DNA of 64,000 nt from Enoplolaimus lenunculus (Eukaryota; Nematoda; Enoplea; Enoplida; Thoracostomopsidae): contig JASANG010001415.1 of assembly GCA_030248215.1 (NCBI GenBank), positions 62,001 to 126,000 of the forward strand. The letters are read 5' to 3'. Below are positions 41,864 to 53,771 of the stretch, piece by piece. Numbering within the stretch: position 1 is the stretch's first letter; every line of letters begins with the position of its first letter. The notes beneath the pieces are model-generated. The model saw nothing but the letters and a program-made list of their open reading frames with translations, was not told the DNA's origin and did not search any database. The position numbers and the translations under genes are program-made.

Positions 41864-42303
41864 AAAATTTTTTAGTCGTACTATTTGTGACATGAAACTA
41901 ATGTCCAGCGCAAATCAAACGATGTTTTGTTAATTCTCTGATGTTGCCTGAATTTTTGGAATAACTTTCGATTAAGTTTGAAGTTTTTAAATTGGGTTCA
42001 CTGTACTAAAATCAAAGATTTGTTTCGCTGATTTTTTTTGTAGAACTTCGGAAGTAGGTGTCGAAATTTGAATTTCTGTCAAAATCGACCCAGCAACCAT
42101 GAATTATTAGAGTAGAGTTTGCAGGAACAGTGCAGGGAAACGAGGAAAAATATTTCTAACATAGAAATTTTTAAATATCGAAAATAATATACGAGTCAAA
42201 AGGGGGCTAAGATACCCGTAGAAAGGGTGTCCCACACCGTTGCCCATGTGGTCGCAGCCCTGGCTAAAATTTGTTGACCTCTACCGAAAAGAAAGAAAAA
42301 AAA

Positions 42304-42872
42304 TAAGCTCTAAACCCAAGCCTAAAAGTTAACGCCTGAATCCAAACCTAAGCTTGTGGAAAGAAAAGCTACAATAGTCAAGTTTTGTCCTTACGCTAAG
42401 TACCTAACGACTGTATATTGTGAAATGGGGTGTTTTACCGCTATGCGAATGATAGTGAAACAGTTCGCAATTTTATCGGTATTTCTTGAATTACTGTGTC
42501 CACCAGTGATTGACACCTTCTCATGTATGCAAAATGTAGCGCTGCTGTTGGCAGAATGTTAGTTTCCGGTTGTGTGCGAACGTGATCCTTTATGCAGGGC
42601 CGGAGCAGCCACCCCTCATACGCCGCATTTGGGGGGGCACCCCTGAAGGGGCTCCCACACTAACCGGTTGAAACAAAAACCGCTTAAGTGTTAAAATGCG
42701 TCTGGCTTCTCGCTCGCTTCGCTGGCGAGTTTGGGGTGCCCCTACCCTACCCTGGAATTTGGGGGGACCCTTCCCCTGCTGCTCCGGTACTGCCTTTATC
42801 GGCCTGGCGGAAATGTTTCCAGACATAGGTTTTATGGCACGTCAGACTTTTGTTACATGGTGGACGCAAGTT
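42304..42872 (+). repeat. 570-bp direct repeat, downstream copy
   Basis: Second copy of 39802-40373, in the same orientation and starting 2502 bp later. Its end also contains the ATG GTG GAC GCA AGT, but it runs into unrelated sequence that stops within 33 codons, so no second lectin gene follows. Confidence 0.93.
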
Positions 42873-43563
42873 GTCAAAAATGCTTTTCTATATTATCTGT
42901 AATACTTTTGTACTGTGTTCCAGGCACACTATCAGGAACGTTTTATATTGGTTGACATATTTTTTCTGTTGTACTACAGTAAACTTTAAGTAATATGTAG
43001 TGACGTGGTATGAGCTGCTATTGTGCCTCGTTGTCATTGTCTATGTCGTAGACCAATCTGCTATTCAAGCCAATTACTAATTGACCCAGTTCAATATATA
43101 TTAAGCTTTGCTTAGTTTAAGTCTCACGGAAACGTTCCGTCCCTGGTACTTACAGGGGCCGACATCCGGTTAAATCCCGATAGCCGGATAAAATGGCGAG
43201 TAGAAATTTGAGTATGAGTTCGCTAGTGTAGTAAAGTTGCCTGATATTTTGTTATGCGTTGCGAGTTTTCGACTTATCGTTAAGGCCATCTTTCAACTCA
43301 ACCGCACTGTCAAACCACAGATGCTATTGAGTTCTACTTTGGAATTTTACAACATTTGCGAAAAAATATTAAAATTAATCGTATTATAGTTTGAGCAACA
43401 CTGGATAGTCAGAAAATGTATCATTAGCAGAGAAGGGAATCGACCTCAATGGATTCTGGATATGCAACGGTGAAGGCACTGAATGTCGACCTGTATGTGA
43501 TCTTCTGTAGGCATAACTAAACTTACTTATTTTTGTCTATTGTACTAGCAGCACCAAAGATGT

Positions 43564-43752
43564 GGCCCACGTAAAGATCAGGGGCGGAACGTTTTTCTAT
43601 CGGACTTGACTAGAGTAAGCTTAAGCTTTATACTAATTTTTTTGCTTGGCTTAGGCTTAGGCTTAGGAATAAACTCATTCTTATGCGTAGGCTTAGGCTT
43701 AGGCATAAGAATATTCTTATACACTGTTCCAACCCTGTTCTTTACATTGGCT
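43564..43752 (-). mobile_element. GGCC-ended MITE with TTAGGC array
   Basis: Starts GGCCCACGTAAAGATCAGGG and ends CTGTTCTTTACATTGGCT. The interior contains GGCTTAGGCTTAGGCTTAGG and the family TAAGCTTAAGCTTTA and AATTTTTTTGCTTGG segments. Orientation is opposite to 38141-38461. Target duplication is not clear. Confidence 0.8.
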
Positions 43753-43968
43753 CTGAATAGCAAATCATCAAGTGCTTAAAAAACATAAGCCGCTTTATTA
43801 AGTCTTCAGCCTAAGCTCGTCTAAAGTTACTTTTAGGGCTGTACTTAGTGGCTTAAGCATGTTCCTAAGCGTAAAAGCCAAAGCAAAATGTATAGTCTAA
43901 AAAGTCTAAGCTTTAGCCTTTTGCAGTCCCACCAAAAAACGGAACGGTCTGGTGTATTCAGTATATTA

Positions 43969-44263
43969 TCAAGAGTGGATAATCGCTATTTAACAAGAGT
44001 ATGTAACTGAGCACGAAAAGATTGTAGCCGGCACGCGTTGTGTTTTTGCCCTACCCCCTTTAGATGGTGGGTACAACCGGTGCGAACCATAGCACTTACG
44101 CGGCGTCAAACATGCTCCCTTATAGTTTAATTTAAGGGTGTTCATGTAATAACGACCTCCCTCTAAACAGGAGGGATTCGGCCAAAAGCGCAACGCCTGG
44201 TGGTACATTTTGTACCATGCGGAATCCCAAGAGTTGCACACTCTTGTCATTATCCACTCTTGA
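43969..44263. mobile_element. TA-flanked element with TCAAGAGTGGATAAT ends
   Basis: Left end TCAAGAGTGGATAAT and right end ATTATCCACTCTTGA, flanked by TA. A second inner pair, ACAAGAGTATG and CACACTCTTGT, extends the terminal inverted repeat. The 295-bp element lacks a transposase; TA duplication suggests the Tc1/mariner group. Confidence 0.72.
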
Positions 44264-44913
44264 TATTATGGATAACATTTTTGTAAAAAAATAGGTACAA
44301 TGAATTAAATTTTAAGCTGGAGAAAGTGGCTTGAGGTAAAACTAACTGATGCATTGATTCTGTTGCCCAATAATTCTCCCTCTAGAAATACGACTAATGT
44401 CTATAGAGTAGGATTTATGCTTAATTTGCTCTGCCTTAATATTAAAAAACTGGAATTTATTACCTTTTCCTGATTTTAGGAACAAGTTATTGGTGTCACA
44501 ATAGATCACACTTTCACTTTAACGTAAAGGGCGCAACCCTTGATTCAAAAACAAAGGGGGCACTTTATTATGCAAAATTTATTGAGCGTAAAAATGGGTG
44601 CCGCTCTTCCGGCTCCTTCGCTTCTGGTCGAAAGTTTGGTCTCAAAATAGGGCATGAACGTGGCTGTCAAGGTTTTCCTATCAAAATTCCAAATCATTCA
44701 CTGAAACTTACTGGTGAAATTTTAAATTTTCTGCTGAAATTTCAGCCTTATTTTGTCGGAACCACGGTCAGACATGCGGGGCCAACGTATAAAACAGAGG
44801 CGGAATAGTAGTATAAGCATATTCCTAAGCCTAAGCGTAAGAATGCTTTTATAATTTTTTCTTTCCTGCCGAAACAGGGCCGAAATTTCAAATACTCAAA
44901 CCCAGTATTTCAG

Positions 44914-47900
44914 CGGATCCAAAGCTGCCGGCGTCACAAGTGGCGACGAATACGAACTGTTCTACGCCGGTTCGCCTGGAAAAGAAGAATCTCAACCAAC
45001 GAAACAAGCCGGTGGCTCAGACACCTGTCTCACAGGTGTCTACTCTCCAATCTATCAAAAATCGCTCACCCCAACACCGAAGCTTTCCAGCGGATACAGT
45101 CCACAATCTAAAGGCCCTTCATCCGGAAAAGTGGCGACTGCGGTGCATCGGACATCCGCCGTTTGTGGAAATGTCGCCAGTACAACCTACTCCCAGGGCC
45201 AAATATTGATTTACGTTGTTGGTTGTGCAACTGTCGTTATCACTGCAGGAGTGATATTTGTTGTGCTTATGTTTACAGGAGTGTTTGACTCAGCGACAGG
45301 TAGTATGACTGAAGTTTTTTGCTCATGTTACTTTTAATGCCACCCTGGTTTCTGGTGGGTCTGTAAAAGGGTAGGCTTTCATTCAAGACTACATTTTTTG
45401 TTTAGGCTTAAGACTTGGGCTTAGGTTTATAGGCTGAGGAACATACTTATAATTTACTGTTACGGCCCTGAAAATATTTATGCTTGCGCATGGTTTTTGT
45501 GTTTGCTTTGTTTGCAAGTATTTGACTATTTAGAAGTTCGCATAGGCTTCGAATTTACACCTGTTGCCAAGACGTCTCTCACTCGCTACGCTCACTCGGA
45601 AAAACGTCTGCATGACGTGTCGTCTATTAATAACTTGGTGCATGTAATAGATGGGCGGAACGTTAATATTCCGTGCAACTGTAATAGAGTAAGCTTAAGC
45701 TTTAGACTATTTTTTTGCTTAGGCTTACATTTAGGCTTAGGCTTAGGCTTCGGTTTACGTATAAGCTCATTGTTATGCTTAGGCTTAAGAATATGTTTAT
45801 ACTACGTTTCCGCTCCTATTCTATACATTGGCCAACAACTTTAAAGGTAAAACATTAATAAATTTTTTGCACTTCTGTTGGACATATGGTATGTTTTTAA
45901 GCTGGCTTCGTCTTTTCGCTCAAACAATTTGTTACTCGTGCGCAATTTGTCATTTTCAAAAATCGGCGGGATTGCATAGTCGGCTTTTGATCCCCCCACA
46001 CAGGCAAATCCTTCAATACCTCAGTCTAAGCTTTAGCCTAAACCTAATCTGTAACTTTAAATAGAGTTATAAGTGCATACGAGTCTATTTTAAGTTTTAG
46101 ATGAAAATACCAAAGAGTCGTTTCCGGATAGCCGGATCTTGCTGATACTAATTGAGCAGGTTCGTTTAATTTCAATGTCTGATCCGCGTCTTTTGAACGC
46201 AATCGACGAAATGTGCAAAGCTGCAACGCGGTACAACAAAACAATCGGAACCAACCTTCGTCAAGGTCTCGACGACTTGAAGAGTTTTTTAGCACAGGCA
46301 CCGGTACTACAAAACATTTATAGCCAATTGACAGCGTCCGGTGATTCGAATATGATGTACGAGTTGAACCAAACCGCTGTTTATAAACCAATTCTTAAAG
46401 ACGTGTTGTTTACAGGAAAATGTTATGCAATTGATAGAGAAGGTACAATTGCACGTTTTTTGACGTTACCCCAGAAATACGTCAGCGAAATAAACCTGTG
46501 ACTTAAAAGTTGATATCGGAATCGAAGCAATAAATTAAATTTGAAGTTTAAAATTTTGTCAAATTTCCGGCTTTCAATGGTGGTTTAACCCTGGCTTATT
46601 GTAAGTGACGCCGCTGAAAGTTTAAAGACTGGTGCAGAGTTTACTTACCTTTGTTACTTTCCGCCCCCTTCTGTCAAGACAGCTGAAATGTGAGGTAACT
46701 TTTCAGCTTTTTTTATGTACAGTAATCACAATTATAACAATGGTTTTTATATTTAGTGGGCCAATGTTACTTTAAGGGGCGTAACAGTAGATTAAGCGTA
46801 TTCCTAAGCCTAAGCCTAAGCTCTAAGCGTTGCAAAAATGTGTTCCTTAACCTAAGTCTAAGCCTAAGCATAAGCAAAAAAGTATAATCCAGAATCTAAA
46901 CCCTCTCTTTTATGGACCCACCAGAAACCTGGACGCCCATTAAAGTAACATGACCCGATTAGTGTTGAGGGGACACTTTTTTCTTGCCAATCAAGGCAGC
47001 TTCCTATCTCTCCTGACCCCGCAAGTTGTATAAACCATAAGCAGGGTGGGGGGCTGCTACCCTCATGCCCCCGTGTGGCCCCCATACTAATCTGCAACAA
47101 ATGCAGTATCAGTATTAATATATTTATAATGTAAGTGTTCAATAATAATTTGCTTAGCGTGGGGGGCTTGGAGGGTGGCACCCTATTCCTGCTTGGGATC
47201 CCTCAAACTGGCCGGAGATTCTGCAGGGCGGCATTACTCTGAAAAGCAATCGAAGCAAAAACTCATCAACGCTTATGGAAATCATTTGTCGTTATAGAGA
47301 TGCGGGACTTGCATAACGTAAGTGAAATGTCGACTCAATTAAAATATAACCTATGGTACACATGAATACCTCACAATTACAGACCATATCAACCATATCC
47401 GGCATCAAAAAGTTGTAAATTTTCAGTGAAAATCCAACAACGTGCAACTGTAATAGTAATTTTTAGTCGAACGTTTATATTTTATGCGTCATCCATTTTA
47501 TCGTGTGCCCGCCGTGTGGAAAATTGACGCAACCATTTCCAAGTACGGTTTTGAAAAACGTGTCAGGAAGGAAATTTAATTTGAAAAAATTGGTCTAGTG
47601 GGAAATTGAGACAATTTACAAACCGTACTAGTAAATTGAAATGATATTTTGAGTGTCGATTTCCCAATAGGGAATTTAAATAGGACAGCAGTAGGAAATT
47701 GAGACATTTTTAAAACTTAAATAGGAAATTGATAAGCTAAATTTGCTGTCGAAAAGGAAATTGAAAAGTCACCAAAACTGCAGTGGGAAATGGGCACCCA
47801 AATCTCAGTTTCAATTTCCCTCACGGTAGTTGAAAATCAGCAGGGCAGTGGGAAATTGAAAAAATCATAAAAGCGGAAACACTGCGGTAGGTACATGACC

Positions 47901-49710
47901 TTTGACCTCCAATTTCAACGGTTTAATATACCTGTTAAAATGTATTATACGTTTATATTTTCTTTCTATCTGCATATTCATGTTTATGTATATGTGATGA
48001 TTTGACATAGCCATGAGCCAGAGATGCGTGCAGTTTACAACTGAATTTATTCTAAATATTCGATTTTGAATGGGGTAAATATTGCATACGTAATGTTAGG
48101 CATAAACCAGGCCTTGAATTGGGGCAGATTAAAAGCTGATTCAAATAGACTACGTTCGTTCTGACATGTACAAAGAGCTAGAAACCAGGATAAGACGCCG
48201 TTTAGGGTGGTAGATTGCCGTATTTAATGAATTGAGTTAACAAAACTGTTCAATATATCAAGTATGCACATGCTAATGACAGTGAATAAAACCTATGTAC
48301 TGTACTGACCCAAATAAAAAGAGGAGAAAATAGTCTGATTTTGGAGTCTATAAGTCAATACGTCTTCATTTCTTTAATTATAGTCCGTAAATGGATAGGG
48401 TACAATATTAATGATTTTATTATTGTAACTACCCGAATAAGAGGGTGTGATAAGGGGGTCCAAATTTCAACTTAGGAGGCCCATCACATTCAATTTCTAC
48501 TTTCAATTTCAGTCGCACAATTTCAACCTTGCGACTTGGGCGGCCCATAAAACATTTCTAGAAACTCTCCAAAATTTCAACTTAGGAGGCCCATCACATT
48601 CAGTTCCTACTTTCAATTTCAATCGCACAATTTCCAAACATCATTTCTAGAAACTGTCATTCTGACCTTCAATTTGAACTTTGAGTTGCAAAATTTCAAC
48701 CTTTTTGGGGACAATATCACAACTGAAATTGTAAACTGTAAATTCAATTTTCGATAACAGGGACAATATCGTTAAATTGGCAAACGTTATGCTTCTCTTT
48801 CAATTTCCACATTGGTAATTGCAGTGTCAAGGCAAAGCGGAAATTGAATTTGGAAAATGGCGCAATTTCCCATTGCCCTTGTTTAAAAAATCGCTAGTGG
48901 TAAATTGAAGATCAAATAATGTTATCAATTAACTACTTGAGTTTAAAAAATCGATAGCTGTGGGAAATTGAAACAGTTTTGAAATTCAATTTCCTTTTTG
49001 AAGCGTTTTTCAAAACCGTACTTGGAAATGGTTGCGTCAATTTTCCACACGGCGGGCACACGATAAAATGGATGACGCATTATTGAATATCTTAAATTTG
49101 ATTTTCAGATTCTGGACTTAGGCTTCGATGGCAAAAGAAACATTCGAAATTTTTAGCCGAACACAGCTACTATCGTCGGCTGATATTTGACGATTTGAAT
49201 CGATTACTTCAACACCTTCGAACGCTATCGCGCATTCCCGTCGAATTAAGGCTTATTCTCGATAGACAGATTTCAGATTTGTTATGCAACGCATCTCGGT
49301 TTGATACTATTGTTCCAACGGTCAACAGCCAACTTTTGGTGCCACTAGTTTCTCGATGCATTAACGAAACTGACCGCAGTCAAGTAATACAATGCTTACA
49401 TAATTTGACAATTGAATCTGGCCGATTGGTAGCTACCGATTTAACTGCTAATTACATAGCTACCCGTGTTGGCTATTTTGTCGCTTGGCAACTGACCACG
49501 CTCGTAAATATTTATTCAGCAAACGTTTTAGCCGCATCTGAAAACACTGAATGTATGATTGCCAGGCATGCGATTGAAACCGAATATCGCACGATATTTC
49601 AAAGAGAACCGATTATAAATTCAACTGCACCAGTGAAAAGTATTCGCCAATTATTTGAACACAGATTGACAAGAGCATTGAAGTTGTTTGATATTAAACC
49701 TGAATGTTAG
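44914..49710 (+). CDS. Single-pass membrane protein with N-glycosylated ectodomain (partial model)
   Basis: Three exons seem to belong together. Exon A (44914-45299) follows TATTTCAG and ends ACAG-GTAGTA. It encodes a Ser/Pro/Lys-rich 100-residue region and one membrane segment (ILIYVVGCATVV...FVVLMF). Exon B (46160-46442) starts VRLISMSDPRLL and ends GAAG-GTACAA in phase 1. Exon C (49109-49710), after TTTTCAG, begins in the matching phase and ends KPEC stop. B and C are mostly helical, contain paired Cys and six N-glycosylation sequons (NKT, NQT, NAS, NET, NLT, NST), so the C-terminal part is probably extracellular: type II topology. A to B do not join in phase, so a small exon is missing or another donor is used (GGA-GTGTTT would be in phase). 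The 5' exon is also not found. No family recognised. AATAAA follows the stop by four bases. Confidence 0.6.
45637..45833 (-). mobile_element. GGCC-type MITE with TTAGGC array
   Basis: A 197-bp element ending CTATACATTGGCC, flanked by AATAACTT (45629-45636) and AACAACTT (45834-45841), 7 of 8 matching. The interior has TTAGGCTTAGGCTTAGGCTT and further single units. It lies in an intron of the membrane-protein gene. Confidence 0.85.
46759..46956. mobile_element. GGCC-ended MITE, second subfamily, with TTAGGC array
   Basis: Starts GGCCAATGTTACTTTAAGGG and ends TTAAAGTAACATGACCC. The subfamily mark is GCGTAACAGTAGATTAAGCG plus TGGACCCACCAGAAACCTGG. Interior CCTAAG-type units are in two blocks. 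Flanks ATTTAGTG and GATTAGTG match at 6 of 8. Confidence 0.82.
47485..49079. mobile_element. 1.6-kb TTA-flanked PIF/Harbinger-like element
   Basis: Inverted ends of about 75-80 bp (left TGCGTCATCCATTTTATCGT, right the complement ending GGATGACGCA) are flanked by the 3-bp duplication TTA at 47482-47484 and 49080-49082. A 3-bp TTA duplication is typical of PIF/Harbinger and Tourist elements. The interior has no transposase. It is filled with GGGAAATTGA/CAATTTCC-type repeats and two copies of an AACTTAGGAGGCCCATCACA block near 48465 and 48580. It is inserted in the last intron of the membrane-protein gene, ending 29 bp before exon C. Confidence 0.85.
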
Positions 49711-49713
49711 CGT

Positions 49714-49719
49714 AATAAA
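49714..49719 (+). terminator. Candidate polyadenylation signal
   Basis: AATAAA four bases after the stop codon of exon C, so the 3' UTR would be very short. Another AATAAA lies near 49814. Confidence 0.4.
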
Positions 49720-50499
49720 AGGTGATTATAGTGGCGTTTCACCAGAGATGTGGCCAAAATTACAGGTCCAAAGGGTATAATATGTACAAAAACATATTTT
49801 TGATATTTCGAATTAATAAAGGTTAATATTCTAAAGCCTGCTAAAAGTGCTTTTTTCTTATCTCTGCAGTAATTTCTGAAAGCGATATATCGCGTATATC
49901 TCTGCATTGTATACGCACCTGATTTTCGAGGTTCTGCTGAAGATAAAAAGCGGATTTTGTTTTTCTAGTGCAAGCGGATCAGGTTTGACCTGATGCTTTG
50001 TTCAATTTGAATTTGGTATTTTGGTAGTCGCATTGAAATGAGTTAAAACAGCTATGAAATTTTGGTCATGGAAATCGTTCTTATTAGCCGTGTAAACGTA
50101 TCATTTACTTTTTTATTCCGTAAGATTTAATTTCAAAATCGTTGCCAACGAGCCAGATCAGTTACTTGACCAAACCTTGTTTGCTAAACATTTGATTACG
50201 CAAACTTTAACACCGTTCGCCTCAGCTCCGCAAGCTGCGTCGAATGGTATATAATTTGTCAAACTTTTGACAAAATTTCTTTGGGTCCCGACTCCTAAGG
50301 GGGGGCTTTGGAACATTAAAAAACGATTTTTTTGAAAAATTCAAATTTCGACTTGCAATGATCAGGGGAGATCATGAGAAGCTTAAATATGAAAAAAATT
50401 ATCAAAATCCAACCATGTTTCGGCAAACGCGGGCTGGGGGATAACAGAAAAGGCCCTATATATGCACGTGTGTGTAAATGCCAAAAGTCAGCATTTAGC

Positions 50500-50635
50500 A
50501 GGGCCGGAGCAGCCTCCCCATGAACCCCATTTGGGGGCCCCCACCTCTAAAGAGTCCCCTGCCCTATCCAATTGAAACAAAAACCGCCGAAGTTTTAAAA
50601 TGCGTCTGGCCTCACGCTCGCTTCGCTCGCGAGTT
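50500..50635 (+). mobile_element. SINE-like repeat, GGGCCGGAGCAG family
   Basis: Begins GCAGGGCCGGAGCAGCC, contains TTGAAACAAAAACCGCCG and AAAATGCGTCTGGC, and ends CGCTCGCTTCGCTCGCGAG. Same family as 39275-39470 and the part shared by both 570-bp repeats. Confidence 0.6.
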
Positions 50636-50902
50636 TGAGTTCAGATCGAAGAGTATTTAATGAAAAATCAGCTTAAACTCCGAGCCAATCTTTACCTGGC
50701 AGAATGTAACCCGCTGAGCAATTGTTTTATTCAGTGAATTGGTAATTTAGTTCATCAGATATCCGTATATATGATTTCTACGTATGCGCCTTAGCTTTAA
50801 ATGTGTATGTTTGTCACTACTTTGCATAAATTCAACTTAGAGCGATCGCAGCTGACTTTCTGATATTGGTTTACCATCGGTTGCACTTGTATTAACTTGA
50901 CT

Positions 50903-51091
50903 GGCCAATGTATAGAACAGGGCCGGAACAGTAGTATAAGCATATTCATAAGCCTAAGTGTAAGAAATACCATATTCCTAAGCCTAAGCCTAGCCTATGG
51001 CTAAGCCAAGCAAAAAAATTAGTGTAAGCTTTAAACTTAATTTTTTCTAGTTCCACAGAAAAATTTTCCGCTCCTGATCTTGACATGGACA
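50903..51091. mobile_element. GGCC-ended MITE with TTAGGC-type units
   Basis: Starts GGCCAATGTATAGAACAGGG, ends CTGATCTTGACATGGACA, flanks ACTTGACT and TCTTGACT (7 of 8). The interior has CCTAAGCCTAAGCCTAGCC and the family AGCAAAAAAATTAGT segment. Confidence 0.85.
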
Positions 51092-52104
51092 TCTTGACTG
51101 AAGCTAAAAGTCCCTAGGACTCTGTTTACTTAACATTTTCGCAAGCCTACTAAGCCTAATTTTATCTCGGTTTAGTCCAGTCGTTATGCGTCGTGGAAGA
51201 TTTGCTTGGTAAAATTAAGTACCCTGCCAGTTATAGGGGTTTGTGCATTGGCAGGCAGGGGCAGAAATTCTACCGGAACCGGAGCCAGAGGTCGATTTTC
51301 TGTCGGAGCTGGAGGCAGACGTTCTGTTAGGCCCTGTCCTATATATAGTTTACATGGGGTTTTGAACGTTTTATGGACATCTTTTATTACAGACAGAGGT
51401 TGAGACGTCTGAAACCATTTGGTACTTGCTACCTTTTCCGCGCACCAAATCAAATATAGTTTTGTCACAGGCTGCGGCTTGCGAATTACTCTTTTGCCGT
51501 CAGTGGCGGATCCAAGGGTGGTCACCTAGGCCTAAGTCCCCATTACACATTCGTACGCATTAGGCTTAGGTTAAGCTAAGGTTTGTGTTTCGCTTTACGA
51601 ATATGCGTTTACTACTGTTACCACCCTCATCTATTGCCAGCTATTTCATATCGTTATCATTTGCATTAAGGATACCACCGTAAATCAATTCCATGGCTTA
51701 TGCAGAATATCGTGTTCCAATATAATTTATTCACCTTCGGCGTCGCTATTTTTTACTTCCGGCTGCACCCCTGATGCCGTTGTTAGTTATCTCTACCCAC
51801 GATAATTCCACCGTAAGTATATACACCATGACTATGAAATCACCATTAACGCGTGACAGCCCAAATTTTCGATTGCCAACACTTGGTACAGCACATGTGT
51901 TTAAAAATGGTGTCGTCAAACCAAGTGTTGACGCGTGTCTTTTACGAAACCCAAAAAACGCCTAAAATACAGTATATTGTATGCCATGAGACGACAAAAA
52001 ATATATCGGTTAAGTCATTTTTCGAACCATACGCACAATAACTGTCCCCATAGTTGCATTTACGTTGTTATAAAAGTAGTTTAAAGGGGGTTTATATGTG
52101 CCAC

Positions 52105-52107
<3 letters not shown>

Positions 52108-52168
<61 letters not shown>

Positions 52169-52275
52169 TAAATACATACGATATATAATATGTATATTTA
52201 ATACATACAATATATAATATATATTACGTATATGTGTATATACATATATTTTTATGTATACATATACATATAATA
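52108..52275. repeat. (TA)n microsatellite and AT-rich tail
   Basis: About 25 TA units followed by diverged TATGTATA-type sequence. Open frames rich in Tyr and Ile across it are by-products of the repeat. Confidence 0.9.
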
Positions 52276-52669
52276 TAGCATTAAAAGAAACATAGAACAA
52301 CGGATAACAAAAGACACAAATTTTAGGTTGTGGCAATATAGGTTGGTCTACAAGGCGTGTAATGACCAAATCCCTAGGGTTCGATTAATCACTACCCTGG
52401 TTTTAGACTCGCATATACTCGCATTTTAGTGCCACGTATCGAGCACGCGTAAAACCGCGTTCGCGTTGCCGTATTTTAATACGCGGATATCGTGGTTCTA
52501 ATTTGGTGTGATTTGCAACTTTTTTCTGCTTAATTGTAGTTATTTTTGTTAAATTTTAAAAATTTCAATGTCAAATTTTGTGTGAAAACCTTAGCTGATA
52601 ATGTTTTTGATGCAATTTCTGTTAACCAAACGGATATCGGAAATTATATAAACGATTATTAATTAGTAC

Positions 52670-52890
52670 CCTGCAAAAAATGCTGAGTTAAATTGACTCT
52701 CTCCGAAATAGGCTTTTCCTGACTACACAAACTGAGTCAAAATTCGACTCCATCAGAGTCGTCATCGGTTCACTGAATCGCTCACAGTGAGTCGAATTTG
52801 ACTCTGGCAGAGTCGAATTTGACTCAGTTTGTGTAGTCAGAAAAAGCCTATATAAGAGAGAGTGAATTTGACTCACCATTTTTTGCAGTG
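52670..52890. mobile_element. CACTG-type hairpin MITE, GAGTCAAATTGACTC family
   Basis: Left CTGCAAAAAATGCTGAGT and right CACCATTTTTTGCAG are inverted; the next 60 bp on each side (AATTGACTCTCTCCGAAATA and complement) also pair, so the whole element folds back. Other copies: 53462-53670 and 57418-57654. Confidence 0.82.
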
Positions 52891-53362
52891 GGTTAGAAAC
52901 TAAAAATTATTATGAAATTTAATATATTTTTAGAAATAGAAAGACGATTATTTATAGTATGGTATACAGCAGGGTACAACCAGAGGTAACCACCACCAAA
53001 GCAGGAGGTCAACAAAACTTGCTGCAATGTGTTGTTTGATCGTGTCGTTTTACGCTTATTTTTAACGACATCTCGAAAATTCTTTCTTCAAAATTGTGCC
53101 AAAAGTTAAAACGAAGTGCGCTAATCAGATAAATTTTGTAAAACTATGCAAAATTTCACTATCTAAAGTTGTTGGTGCATCCGGCAAAAGAGCTGAAGGC
53201 AGACCTCTGGTTGTTTGATAGTATACAGTGATTTGTCATACGTAATTTTAATATACTTTTTCGAACTTGAAAGTAGAAATATTTTCAAGTGTATTTTTCT
53301 AATCGTATTTTTGAAATTTAATGCAATTTTTATCTTATTCGAGAACTTACTGTGTTTGTGGC

Positions 53363-53771
53363 CCATGTATGGAACAGGGCGGGATCGTTTTCCGGGTGGG
53401 CTACAATAGAGTCAGTTTAAGCTTTAGACTAATTTTTTGCTTAGGCTTAGGCTATGGCTTACACTGTAAAAAAATTGTGAGTCAAATTGACTCTCTCCGA
53501 AATAGGCTCTACGGGACTACACAATCTGAGTCACATTCGACTCCTCCAGAGTCAAACGTGCGACTCAGAGATTAGAATTTGACTCCGGTGGAGTCGAATT
53601 TGCCTCAGTTTGTGTAGTCCCGTAGAGCCTATTTCGGAGAGAGTCAATTGACTCACCATTTTTTGCAGTGTAGGCTTAGGAACCGGCTCATCCATACGCT
53701 TAGGCTAAGGCTTAGGCGTTGGCTTAGGCTTATGCACATACTACTGTTCCAACCCTGTTCTATACATGGGC
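53363..53771 (-). mobile_element. TTAGGC MITE interrupted by a second MITE
   Basis: Outer element with ends GGCCCATGTATGGAACAGGG and CCTGTTCTATACATGGGCC and TTAGGC-type units. It is split by the hairpin MITE at 53462-53670, which is flanked by TA created within a GGCTTAGG unit. The order of events is therefore clear: outer first, inner later. Confidence 0.88.
53462..53670. mobile_element. CACTG-ended hairpin MITE nested in a TTAGGC MITE
   Basis: A 209-bp element from CACTGTAAAAAAATTGTGAG to CATTTTTTGCAGTG with flanking TA at 53460-53461 and 53671-53672. Nearly all of it forms one inverted repeat. TA duplication with CACTG ends fits Tc1/mariner-type MITEs. Confidence 0.88.

Larger units (their letters stand above)
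41864..44913. other. Intergenic interval after the lectin gene
   Basis: No gene recognised. It holds 440 bp of unique sequence, the second 570-bp repeat (42304-42872), a TTAGGC-bearing MITE (43564-43752), a fragment of another (about 43840-43945), a TA-flanked element (43969-44263), and a MITE left end (about 44779-44850). Confidence 0.6.

Noticed and set aside
39802-42872. LTR-type element suggested by 570-bp direct repeats around a gene
   Set aside because: No primer-binding site, polypurine tract, TG...CA ends or retroelement frames; the enclosed gene is an ordinary secreted protein. A partial tandem duplication explains it better.
43990-44250. 86-codon minus-strand open frame
   Set aside because: It lies wholly inside the TA-flanked element 43969-44263, resembles no protein family, and has no splice or start context.
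52010-52369. 119-codon Tyr/Ile-rich minus-strand frame
   Set aside because: It lies in the TA microsatellite.
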